Positions 52,223 to 63,734 of a stretch of 64,000 bases of DNA are shown one piece after another. Below the pieces are notes generated by a model. That model was not told the origin of the DNA, ran no database searches, and saw only the letters and a list, made by a program, of their open reading frames with translations. The position numbers were made by a program, and so were the translations under genes. Position 1 is the stretch's first letter. Every line of letters begins with the position of its first letter. Origin of the DNA: Manduca sexta (lineage: Eukaryota > Arthropoda > Insecta > Lepidoptera > Sphingidae); NCBI RefSeq assembly GCF_014839805.1, contig NC_051138.1:2664983-2728982 (forward strand). Reading direction: 5' to 3'.

Positions 52223-52567
52223 TGCCATCCAAAACTTATACCAATAAAAAACAAAGCAAACTAATTAAAGTTTTTATCGCTCTTCTAATAGAAACTTTTT
52301 TTTCAAGACCTCTATAAAACATTGTAACCTTAATATTTTTTGCAAACTACTTCAACCATTTCAAATAAAATTGCGCGTTTATTCGTAAATGGCATATTAT
52401 TTATATAATGGGTCGATTTACATTATGATTTATTAATTATATGTCACGATGAAAACTATAAATAAAAATAGCTCTTGCGAAAAAATACCTTTTAGAGCAT
52501 ATTGCGTTCACTACACATTATTGTTTAGAATATATAGTAATGTAAAGAAAAGTATTACAAATCATTT

Positions 52568-52691
52568 GTCATGTTTACGCGAATTTTATACATCGAAATA
52601 ATAATAGTTTTCGAATTTTATTGCGGTTTTTTATATTTTAATTTTCTTCTGACGGTTCGAAGATTTTGCAGCCTTCGTGATTGCGAGAGAT
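52568..52691 (-). mobile_element. Family R retroposon with 16-bp target duplication
   Basis: A 124-bp element flanked by perfect GTATTACAAATCATTT at 52552-52567 and 52692-52707. Contents on the minus strand: GAAGGCTGCAAAATCTTCGA, AACCGCAATAAAATTCG and CGATGTATAAAATTCGCGTA. There is no poly(A) tail. Confidence 0.8.
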
Positions 52692-53062
52692 GTATTACAA
52701 ATCATTTAATATTTTCCGTTAATTTATTTGCGATTCCTGGTCAAATTTGAATGCAGATTTTGCTCACGTTAAAAATCAGTCTATCATGACGGTACATAAT
52801 TAATGATAATAAAGGATATATCGTGTTTTCAAAACATTACTACCCTCCTGTGTTCTAGAATGTAATATAAAAAGTTAATAAAGAAGTCTATGAGTTCATT
52901 AATGCTTCAAGATAAGAAAACTAAGGTGCACGCAAACGCTGTTACTGTGCTACACTAATTAAACGAACATTTTTATTTTTACTACAAGCACTGGGTTTTA
53001 TGCTACGCCAAATCGGACTGTTTCTAAAGCCCCGTCAGCAACATATTTTAATATTTATTAGG

Positions 53063-53225
53063 CACGACAAAATGATCTCACTGCACCTGATGGTAAATGA
53101 AGTGGGGTCCAGATAATGTCAAATGAGGAAAGATGATTCCTCCTCGGCAGTTGAGATAATTATACCGGGCTGTTAGAACCGGCCATTATGTCGAGTTTTA
53201 CACTTTATGTTACAGTGGTCTCTAT
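53063..53225 (+). repeat. Repeat family B, partial
   Basis: GACAAAATGATCTCACTGCA, CTGATGGTAAATGAAGTGG and TATACCGGGCTGTTAGAACC; the second half is shortened. Confidence 0.6.
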
Positions 53226-53617
53226 ACATACTACCACTTAATTTATACTTTTATCTTACAAAATGACTATTCCCATCCACTTAGCAATTCCTAACACGAA
53301 CAGGTATCTATGTTTATTTATCTAAATGCATCATCGTGTAAACACAGTTGCATTAGAATGGCAGTCATTCGCCATGAGCTGTTTAGATTGCTAAAATGAT
53401 AATGATGAAGCCATTGTTATCCATACTAATATAGCTATATTTATAGAAGGCCGGCGTATGCATGTGGGTCAACTTGGGAAATGTACATCTAAGATATTTT
53501 AATGCTAGAAGAATTTTGGATGCGTGGAACCTTGAGACAGAACAAGGATTGGACTAGAAAAAGTTGGGTCAGTTTTTACGACTCTGATCTTTAACGTCAA
53601 CCCCCTGGAAAAATAAA

Positions 53618-53868
53618 TAATAATAATATCAGCCCTGTATTATATACTGTCCCATTGCTAGGCATAAGCCTCCTCTACTACTAAGAGGGATTAGGACTTA
53701 GTACACCACGCTAGCCTAGTGCGGATTTAGACTTCATACACCCTCAAAATTCCTATAGAGAACTTCTCAAGTATACAAGTTTCCTCACAATGTTTTCCTT
53801 CACCGTTTAAGCAAGTGATAATTCACAAAGATTACACACATAATTTTTTAAAAAGTCAGAGGTGTGTC
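53618..53868 (-). repeat. Family C SINE, 5' truncated
   Basis: Tail ATAATATCAGCCCTGTATTA on the left through CACACCTCTGACTTTTTA on the right; the tRNA-like head is absent, as expected from incomplete reverse transcription. Confidence 0.75.
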
Positions 53869-54477
53869 CTTATTCTCCCACAACACAATTCATTTGTACT
53901 AAACAGCTGCAGTTTACTAGTATTTTAAAACACAATCGTTAATCAGATCATACCGCCAAAGCAATAAACAATAATTATTTAATTATTTTTAATCGACAAC
54001 GTCATTAGTATGAAGTTGGATTCGAGAGGTAATTCTCGTGGAGCAGACATGTCTAGAACGATATAATGGGAAAAAGTCACACGTGGTTTCCATATCCTAC
54101 ACTAAGAAAAGACAATGGGATAGTTTCCAAAGTGTGATTTTCTACATAATTTTATTTATATCAAGATATAATACAAAAAGAAATTGTAGTGTGGAATTAG
54201 CATCAGAATTGGTTGAAAAATAAACCATTTACTCGTATTTCAAATATTGTTGTGACCAAAAGTGAGAGCGTGGTGGAGTTATCGGACTATTTCTTTCTAA
54301 CGCAAGCAGTTTTTAGCCCATGACACTAAGCGACGTCACAGTTTGCTAATACTCTTAGATGACAGCTACACTTTCCACTAAATTTTAAAGCTTTATTAGT
54401 GAATGAATTTTTATAATTATTTTTCCCTTAGATTTTGAATGATATTCAGTTTTGAAAATTTATTTAAAAAAAGTAAT

Positions 54478-54650
54478 TATGTGTATTCCGTCCTATGGCG
54501 AGATAGGCGGCGAGCCTATCGTCATATCGGGAACAAATTTCAGACTCCCGGCTGATACTGAGTTGAAAAACCCAATAATAATTGCCCGAATGAGATCGAA
54601 CCCGAGACCTTAGCACAGCCTTCGTACCGTAATACAACTACGCTAAGATC
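54478..54650 (-). repeat. Family D SINE
   Basis: ATGTGTATTCCGTCCTATGG, CAGACTCCCGGCTGATACTG and GATCGAACCCGAGACC (B box on the minus strand). Confidence 0.68.
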
Positions 54651-55142
54651 CAATATTAATATATCCAATTTATGTCTTCGACATTAATCTCTTGTTCGTG
54701 CGAATAACCCCCGAGATCCGATGTAGTAATAATTTCGCCATACATTTTACACACGCTTAAGGCTTACTATCGTTCAAAAACAGAGATCGTCTACATTCTT
54801 GGTTCACATCTGTTGCAAGAACTAGCACGTATATTCAAGCCTTAACTAAGGAGGTAAGTAGTAATTTCTTGATATTCTTAATTGACAGGCAGGGATCATT
54901 AGTAAGATAAAGCTATTACTGTCAGTTATCTTTGAGGTTTTTTTCATCCTGGCACGGCAGGGCAGTGCATATAGTGAGTCTAATTTAGTCAAAAATGGTT
55001 AAGCTTAACCAGGAAAATAAAACCTCGCCTTGTTGTAGTGATATATCGAATTAATTTAATGTACTGACAACATTAACTTTAAAATAAAAAGGAAGAGTAG
55101 CTCCAAAAGCATACTTTTGATTGTTCTGCTCAGGGTATCTTT

Positions 55143-55330
55143 TATGTCCGCTCTGTGGATCGGGGGCGTTTGAAGAATTCCACCACGGAACCCCTGCCTG
55201 TCGTAAAAGACGCCGAAGAGGTCCGCCGCGGAGTTTTAATTAGTATGCCGTGCGTGGGGTGCATATTGGTTAGGGACTCTCTTCGAAGGTAGTAATTAGT
55301 TACTTTCACCGCGAAACCGAAAAAAGGGTA
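55143..55330 (+). repeat. Second copy of the GC-rich retroelement, shortened
   Basis: GGGGGCGTTTGAAGAATTCC, CCTGCCTGTCGTAAAAGACG, CCGCGGAGTTTTAATTAG and the CACCGCGAAACCGAAAAAA end. About 360 bp of the longer copy is missing inside. Confidence 0.7.
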
Positions 55331-55444
55331 TATTTTGTTTAATGTAATACAGACTTTCTGTTACATAACCATTCAAGCCGACACTCCGTCGTGTGAGTAG
55401 ACACCGGTTAACATACAAAATATGTTTACATACAACTGTTTTCT

Positions 55445-55581
55445 ATAAACGATCCCAATCTCAATCTTCAATCTGATTCCGAGAATGACCAATCAAATTA
55501 ACTCATGTAAACATGTCAAAAAATACTTTGTTCTGATTGGTCAATTTTTGAGATAGATGAAAACGTTTTGGATCGTTTATT
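55445..55581. repeat. Inverted-repeat element, copy 2
   Basis: ATAAACGATCC at the left and GGATCGTTTAT at the right are exact inverse complements; inside are GACCAATCAA and CTGATTGGTCAA. Confidence 0.62.
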
Positions 55582-56888
55582 GAAAATGGCGGTTAGTTAT
55601 GCAAATGATAATACCACATTTACGAAATTAATCGATACATTTTAATAGCCAAAAAAAATGCGATAAAAATGCATAAAAAAATAGGTTATTTGGAAAAGAA
55701 AATATGCTTCGTAATGTTATTTCACTAAAAATTTGTCATGTTATATCAACAGTTTGGTAATTCCATAGACACCTAGGCGTAGTTTCGATTGTCAATAGCC
55801 AAGGACTAAGCGGCCGCCATGTTTGATACATTCAACGCATGCTCGGTCACTCAACCATGTCTGAATGGGGACTTGCTCCCATTATCGTTTGCTAGTTTTT
55901 GCCCACGACTCCGCCGGCTTTAGTCCATCTACGGGATAATTTAGTTTCATCTTTAATTCTTAAAAATCGATGAGTATATTAAAAGATTATCGCCAATCTA
56001 GACTCATAAGTGAAACGCAACAGAATAAAAAAGTGGACTTTACTTTGTGGACACTATTTTAACCTGTTTCTGCTAAAACTTGTATAAAATTTTCGAAAAA
56101 TGTCTTACGAAAGTGTTGAAATTACTTAAATTAGCAAACTATTTCACATTTTGAAACAACTCAGGTGCAAGGTACAAGGATATCTACTTTTTAATTCAAC
56201 GAAATATTTGCACGTATTAACCAAATATAATTATTAAAACATAATAAAATAAGTCACATACTTATCTAAGAACGAGTTTTTAATATTTTAAATGCATATT
56301 TTATGTTAAAACTTAGAATTTTAAATTTTATATCCATCCATAAAAAACGTTATAAGTATAATAATGACATTCCAATTCGTCACGAACAAATATAATTAAA
56401 TGTCTAACTTCCTGTAAAATATTGTACGCAAATACATCTTCATTATTTTTATTCCGTTAAATAATGTATACGTACTTAATATTATATTAAAGCTAAAGCT
56501 GTATTTTTTAACGCCCGAATCATGGGAAACAAGACTGGTCCGGTTCTACATATTTAAAAAATATATATTTTTTCCAGTGCGCTATAGATTCTTTTTATCC
56601 CAGAAACTTTTACTAGAACAAATACCAATATATTTATATTCCATTTCTTCAGTACTCTGCTTTTAAATCCGCCAATCGTTTTTGATTTCCAAATAAAAGA
56701 AATGGGATATTTAGAAAAGGTGAGACATTGTATATTATGCATTCTGAATTTTTATGAAGTAGGTATGTAAATATCAAAACAACGAGTCAAATTGTCATAA
56801 ATTCTGCATAAAATTTGGACACAACACGTTGTAACAAATTCTATGTAAATCACATGTCGGATTGACATTCGTCAATAAATATTATATA

Positions 56889-57453
56889 CTAGCTTTTGCC
56901 CGCGGCTCCGCCCGCGTTTTAAAGTTTTTCAGGCTAAAGTTTTCCGATATAAAAGTAGTAGTTTCCCGGGAGCCCGATGTTCTTCCCAGGGTCTAAAACT
57001 GTCTCCATACCAAATTTCATCTTAATACGTTAGGTAGTTTTTGAGTTTAACACGTTCAGGCAGACAGATGCAGTGGGGGACTTTGTTTTATAATATATTT
57101 TTTAGAACTTTTTAAGAGGAACAATCCCGTCATACATCATTGTTGCATAACTTTAAACTTTTGTTGAGTTTCATAACGTGATATTAGATCCTCCAACGCG
57201 CACGCGAATTTGAACTTTATGCAGCGGTAATAAATTACAAATTGACTCTCCATTTTATTTAGAAAACGTTTGTATGGGAAATAGAAAAATGCTGTTTTGA
57301 GGATTTTCCCGGCAATTATTCGAATTTTTCTCACCTTTTAAACCTTCCCTAGACCTCCACGAATAATTCAAGACCAAAATAAGATAAATCCGTTCAGCCG
57401 TTCACGAGTTTTAGCGAGACTAACGAACAGCAATTCATTTTTATATATATAGA
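56889..57453 (-). mobile_element. Non-autonomous Helitron (family 1 5' end, family 2 3' end)
   Basis: 565 bp, minus strand: A|TCTATATATATAAAAATGAA at 57453 and hairpin GCGGGCGGAGCCGCGGGC before CTAG|T at 56889. The 3' ~270 bp matches 58683-58952, inverted. Confidence 0.87.
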
Positions 57454-58215
57454 TGTCGTCAACTAGTTGAATTTTTAAATGGAACGCCAACGCCATCTTA
57501 TGACATTCGACAGAATCTTCGCTACACAGCGCAATGAGGATGTCAGTCGACATCAAGAAGGCCGGAAAGCTAGCAGTCAAAGAGAATGACAAGCCTATGA
57601 AAAATTTGCAATTCAGCTGGTTTAGCTCAAGTGATCGAATATTATTGAAGACTAGTGCTGTGGGTGCGTGGAGACTGTCTCGCGTTCCGTCGTAGTTTGT
57701 GTTGTTGGAATTATAATTGTTTTGGGACAAAAACTACAAATACTAAAATCGGTTATTGTGATCCGACATATCCCCACATACGCCCACGATACTTAGTAGT
57801 AACAAGCTATGGAGGACGATAACGAGCATACCCCATGCCCCTATATACTTATATATATTTTTTTTTATTAATAAAAGTATTTTTATAAAAGACTTTTCTT
57901 TTTATTTATTAATTCTCAAGAGGCAATATGTATATTACAATCGGATCATTTAGTGATTCTACATCGGTGTCTGAACATGCGTTTTAGTTCATTGTTATCG
58001 AAATTACAAAATACGATACGTCAAGAGGAAGTGAGTAATTTTATCAGCTATCCACCCATACCTATTGAGCTGTCACGACCTTTAGACCCGCGTACCACAG
58101 CAAAATGGCTACAAAGAATATTACTCCTTATTTATCATCAGCTTTTATCTATTATTGCATCCAGGTGGATAAGTTGATGGACTTAGATACAAATATTTGA
58201 GAAACATACTAATAG

Positions 58216-58310
58216 CAGCTCCGTGGCGAAGTAGTATTGAGCACGCGCTACCTTCGTTCAGAGACGGGTTCGAGGCCTGGATACGCATATTCTCTGTGTT
58301 GGCACAATTT
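58216..58310 (+). repeat. Family D-like tRNA head
   Basis: CAGCTCCGTGGCGAAGTAGT and B box GGGTTCGAGGCCTGG, cut off 10 bases before Helitron 58320-58952. Confidence 0.55.
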
Positions 58311-58319
58311 TGAATTTAA

Positions 58320-58952
58320 TCTATACTATTATATAAAGCTGAAGAGTTTGTTTGTTTGAACGCGCTAATCTCAGGAACTACTGGATCAAACTGAAAAAAT
58401 CTTTTTGTGTTTGATAGCCCTTTGTTTGTGGAGTGCTATAGGCTATATATCATCACGCTATACCCAAAAGGAGCGGAGCAGTAATGGCTAATCTTAGGAA
58501 CTACCGGTTCGAACTGAAAAAATCTTTTTGTGTTGGATAGCCCTTTGTTCGTGGAGTGCTATAAGCTATATATTACCACGCTATGACCAATAGGACCGGA
58601 CCAGTAATGAAACATGTTGCCAAAACGAGGAAAATTTTGTAGTTTTGAGAGCTTCCGTGCGTGCGCTGCGTAAACGGTTAAAGTTATGCAACAATGATGT
58701 ATGACGGGATTGCTCCTCTTAAAAAGTTCTACAAAAATATATTATTAAACAAAGTCCCCCGCTGCATCTGTCTACATGAACGTGTTAAACTCAAAAACTA
58801 CCCAACGTATTCGGATAAAATTTGGTATGGAGACAGTTTGAGACCCTGGGAAGACCATAGGCTCCCGGGAAAATATATAGCGAGACTTTTATAACGGAAA
58901 ACTTTAGCCTGAAAAACTTTATAACGCGGGCGGAGCCGCGAGCAAAAGCTAG
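58320..58952 (+). mobile_element. Non-autonomous Helitron (family 2)
   Basis: 633 bp, A|TCTATACTATTATATAAAG at 58320 and GCGGGCGGAGCCGCGAGC, ..AAAAGCTAG|T at 58952. Contains a 123-bp tandem duplication (58364-58486, 58487-58609). Confidence 0.87.
58364..58609 (+). repeat. 123-bp tandem duplication inside Helitron
   Basis: Two copies, each with GGAACTAC then AACTGAAAAAATCTTTTTGT and GATAGCCCTTTGTT, ending near CCAGTAATG. Roughly 85-90% alike by eye. Confidence 0.8.
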
Positions 58953-59299
58953 TCGATAATATAACTGCTTACCCTATCACATCCACATATTTTTCTTGAT
59001 TGGATAACTTTTTATTTATTAACCTATTATAAAAAGTATACCGTAAAAATGGTCTTGTGTCGACCTCATTGTAACGGGATGAGGACATGCAAGATGTTGC
59101 AATAACTTTTTTATTTATTTATTTTCTTAAGTCCACCAACGGTTAACTATTTATACCTTATATTTAGGTTACAAAAAATACACGCTACTGCTATTACAGA
59201 ATTCTGTTTCAAACACTCGCGTGAATCTCAAAGTGCATTATTATGTTAATTATTGCTCATGTTTCAGTTTTCGTGTTTTGTAAGCAACTTATTGCGCAA

Positions 59300-59580
59300 C
59301 TTGCTTAGCAGTTGGCAACAAAATCACCAGGATGGACATCCTTTATTGGGTAAATCTCAGAGGTGGTCTGTCTGTGAGGTCCCGTCTAGTACCAATGCTT
59401 TGTCGTGCCGCAGCTTTACGCTTCAGAAGCGACCTTTGGGGGAGGTGTTCCAGGCCACTGCCAGGAACCTCGCGGTTACAGGGGCCTCACTCGGTACCTT
59501 AGAGAACCTTTTTTAAGATCTTACCGACGAAACTATTAAAACCAGGGAATTATTTTTGGTTTTAACTTGGAGTCTCACGT
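59300..59580 (+). repeat. Unnamed repeat, copy 2
   Basis: GGGGCCTCACTCGGTACCTT and GAAACTATTAAAACCAGGG match copy 1. The 87-residue open frame starting at 59253 resembles no protein I know. Confidence 0.4.
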
Positions 59581-61566
59581 CGTTCAGGCCCGTGCTACGC
59601 TTAATATGGATCCAATCCTTGAAATCGTAACAGAAATGCACACTGCTGGTTACAGAAATAGACAGGCGTATGTCGTATCTCTATAAACTCTTGCATGTCT
59701 TACCAAATATTAATATATACCCTGGATAGAACACTGTTTTTTTTTCTTAAATAAAAACATTCGATTAGGCGTATATACACCTTTTTGCATAACGACCTCG
59801 AAATAAAAACAAACCAGTATTTTTTTGTATTAAATACGCACCGTGATTCGCAGAATCGAGTTATACAACGAAATTAAGAATTGATTTTTATTTATGGAGT
59901 TAATTTGCATGTAGCTTATGGATTCATATTTAGAATAATTTGTATAATGATACAATTAAAACATGAGAACAGTTTTACTGTCTTGTCTTGCTTGTGGTGA
60001 ACTAGTTTGGTAACTATGCGACATTTTTCAAACGTGTCCTTAACCTTTAATCACGCCATTCATTATAAAAGTCATCCAGTCTATTTAATTATAGTATTAG
60101 ATATAGACTTTTTATTTGGTCGAATTAATTTTCTTTTAACCTTTGAAGGTCGGAAAGACCCTTGCGATTCCCTTAGTTTCTGTACGATTTAAAAAGGACC
60201 GGGAATTGATGAAGGATCAGAATTGTTAATTTTAGGATCATCTATAAAATACGAATTTAATTCATTAATCATTCAAATAGTTCCAACAAGTCAGCCTTCG
60301 GTGTCTTACATACTGGTTTCGCAAACCCACAAAATGTTTAACTAAGTCATGTTACCATATAGATATAGTCAGAAAGGCCGTCCGTACATGCGACCCTCAC
60401 ATTTTGATTCAAACTTGCAAGTCATGATAACAAAATTGTATTAACCACTTGCTAATAGGCTATTGTGATTTTAGCAACATTCAAGATTAATGTTGGGTAA
60501 GTAACAAAGCATGTTTAACAGTCAAAACATTTATAAAAAAGATGTTCTTTATTTAAAAAAGTTCTTTTTTCAATAGCTGAAAAAACATCCAGCCAGTATT
60601 ATTTTTAATCCGTCAATTAATGTCAATTAAATTACCCGCATTTCTCTATAATTGTCTGATTCAATCGTATAAAAAAATATTATTGATACCCTAAACAAAT
60701 TAATTATTCATAAATTTAACATATAACTTGTTTATAAATAGATTCTGTTATATTCTAATTACTGTGCTCAGTAGCTTTCGTTACACATAGTTACTAAAAT
60801 TAAATTTCAAACTTACTAAAACAGCTTTTATAAAAATATTGCAGGTATTAAAGTTTTTTTTTTTTTTGCAATTCATTATATCGGTATCAATGTCTGTAAT
60901 TACGATCCACTAAATATTTCCTTATGAGTTTACATAATCAATATAAATTGGATTGACATCGGCAAAAAGGTTTTAATTTATTTGATGTGTTACTACGCTT
61001 TTCATGGTATGCCGCATGTAGTTGGCTGCATGATTTATCGTGGATTCTATTTACCTTTATGTAAGTAAGTACGTAATTGCTAATTATTTTTAATGAATTT
61101 ATAATTAACATAACATTAAAAAATCAGTATACTCTAGCATTTATAGTAGCTTAAACAGTTCGTAGTTGGCTTGCGTTTTTACGCATCAAACACAAACAGA
61201 CGTGTGTTTAAAACTAAATCTTCGCATTTTTGTGGGTAACACAAATATTTCCACAGAGTTTCGCATTTTTGTCAGTAAGATAAGAAGTAAGATAATATTG
61301 TTGAACTATACTAAGTAACTGAATATTAATTTTAATCCATTCAAAGGCTTAACAGTTATTTATTGTTAATTGTTATAATTAAGCTATGACGTCATTATTC
61401 CCATTGATCAAATTCCCAACACGATGACGTATGTTAAACGATTAAACGATGTTTAACCCTATGTCAGATAGCCACCCGTCATCATCTGAAAACCAACCAT
61501 CTACCAGCCTCTGGAAACCAATCTCGAGTAAATATTGTCGAAGGTTATAACCAGTCTTGCTGGTGG

Positions 61567-61790
61567 CAGGATATATTTTATATCCGCCCGGATAGCGACC
61601 ACCGTACACAATTGTTAAAACTGTCATAGTGGCCCACGTAAGTGACGCGTTCCGGGATCAGCCTGTGTTATACAGTTCCAACAGGTCGGTATAATTGTGT
61701 CGACTGTCGACGAATCATCTCTCATCAGTCGACATTCTATTGGCCACTCCACTTACCATCAGGTGCATTGGGATCACTTTGACGTGCGCG
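61567..61790 (-). repeat. Repeat family B, full length
   Basis: CAGGATATATTTTATATCCG on the left, CGTTCCGGGATCAGCCTGTG in the middle, and CTTACCATCAGGTGCATTGG on the right. Confidence 0.7.
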
Positions 61791-61839
61791 TATTACAAAA
61801 ATATCATGTAATTTATTTTTTATTATATATAATATCATA

Positions 61840-62160
61840 ATAATAATATCAGCCCTGTATTATATACTTGCCCACTGCTGAGCACGGGCCTCCTCTACTA
61901 CTGAGAGGGATTAGGCCTTAGTCCACCACGCTGGCCTAGTGCGGATTGGTAGACTTCACACACCTTCGAAATTCCTATAGAGAACTTCTCAGATGTGCAG
62001 GTTTCCTCACGATGTTTACCTTCACCGTTAAAGCGAACGATAAATTCACAAAGAATACACACATGATTTTAGAAAAGTCAGAGGTGTGTGCCCCTGGGTT
62101 TTGAACCTGCGGACATTCGTCTTCGCAGTCCGTTCCACACCCAACTAGGCTATCGCTGCT
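61840..62160 (-). repeat. tRNA-derived SINE, family C, full length
   Basis: Minus strand: starts at 62160 with GCAGCGATAGCCTAGTTGGG, B box GGTTCAAAACC, and tail ending in (ATT) repeats near 61840. Lies about 50 bases from a family B copy. Confidence 0.82.
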
Positions 62161-62420
62161 TTTTGCTTTTTTTATTATATAAAAATATTTATTTGCTGGT
62201 ATCGTATTTACATTCTTGAAAAGTTTGTATCAAGAACTATTTTAGACGAATTCCAAATACGATACACATATCAGCAGCATTAATAACTAATAAATAATAA
62301 ATTTTAAAAGATCCTGACTGACTGACATCGTAACGCCTTAACCGGCACCATGGCTCTGAGTATATTATCACAAGTTCCTCACTAAGTGTAGATATATATT
62401 ACGAATTAATTATTTAAAGA

Positions 62421-62483
62421 GATTGAAATAAAATTAATTTATGGATTTTATCGTGGTAATTTCGAAGACTGCAGCCTTCACGG
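62421..62483 (-). repeat. Family R element, short copy
   Basis: GATTGAAATAAAATTAATT, GGATTTTATCGTGG and TTCGAAGACTGCAGCCTTCA. The 7-mer TTAAAGA flanks it (62414-62420, 62484-62490), which may be a target duplication or chance. Confidence 0.5.
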
Positions 62484-63379
62484 TTAAAGACGATAATGAC
62501 GTCTGAAATGTACTTATTCTATTTATTATTATAAAAACTACTGTTCCTATTTGTTTTTGGTTACGAGTGCCTAAAGCGCTGACCCGAAAGTTTGGTGTGT
62601 TTGTATAAAGGCCGACCCTGCGAGGCTAATATCGTAGTCAGGTTAAAAAAAAATGTTTTTGATTTAATAACTTTACAAGGAACACACTAAGACTCACATC
62701 AGCAGAACCACCAATACTACTATATTTTTTTTGCAATAAAACTATCTATATCTATAATATTATTAGTTAAAATTAATAAAGTAAGCTTACGCCTTTATCC
62801 TTGATGCCTAAGCAGAGACATAACAAATGCATTTGTAATCAGCTCAATTCCCATGCGATAAAGGTTATCTTATTATGATCATTTAAATTCCGAAAACTTA
62901 CTTGTGTTTTATTAAATTAAAAAAAAAATGGTTTGGGAATCGAACTTAAAATGTTGATATATTTATCTCAAAATTGTTAATTCGTGGGAATCGTCAGAAA
63001 AGTAATTTCTGTTTGTGTCCTTTTTTTAAGTTACTTAAAAATTGAACTTATTAAAGATAAGCCAGAAACCTATATCATGAAAAAAAAGGAAAACAAAAAT
63101 GGTCGCAAACAGATTTTTTTTAACGATTTCCACATATTAACAATTTTGGAATAGGTTATTATTTTATAAAGAGTGAGAATTAAGACATCGGGTTGATAAA
63201 AAAAATGCATTTTCTTCGTCCATCGTAAGCCGTATTACAGAGCCCGCGCATCACTACTTTACACATAACACAACACAACTTTCTAAAACAAATTAAATCC
63301 AATTTAACGAACAATTTCATTAAATACGAACAATTCCAAATTCAAACAATCACCTGTCATCAATCCACGATGTTTGGAA

Positions 63380-63500
63380 ACAATTTTACACGTTGTGACG
63401 TCACGGCGCGGCGCATGCGTACAGCGCACGCGGGACTCTACAGCAAACTAACATTGCCGGTCGCACTTCACGGTCCTTCGCTCTGAGTGAATGGCGGGAA
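63380..63500 (-). promoter_or_regulatory. CpG-rich promoter-like segment
   Basis: In otherwise AT-rich DNA this stretch has many CpGs, a perfect CRE octamer TGACGTCA (63396-63403) and an NRF1-like GCGCATGCG (63411-63419). On the minus strand a CAG|GTGATT donor follows at 63353. It could hold the first, non-coding exon of the ABCG gene, or serve a gene to the right of the window; the sequence does not decide. Confidence 0.3.
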
Positions 63501-63647
63501 TCCATACAATATTGGCTGGTTAGTCAATTTGTAAGACTTATTTCTATGTATGTAGTGTATTTGATATCAAACCAAAATTAAATTCATGTTATTATGATTG
63601 TTTACGGGAGTTTTATTAACAATTAGTTTTGGTCCCTTAATATGACA

Positions 63648-63720
63648 TTTTTAGGGTTCCTTGAGTATTTCAAAGGAACCCTTGTGTGTTTTTTTTATTG
63701 TCCGCCTGTCTTAGGAACGA
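63648..63720 (+). repeat. AGGGTTCC-type repeat end
   Basis: TTTAGGGTTCCTTGAGTATT, AAAGGAACCC and ATTGTCCGCCTGTCTTAGG; only the end is present. Confidence 0.45.
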
Positions 63721-63734
63721 GTAGATATATAAAC

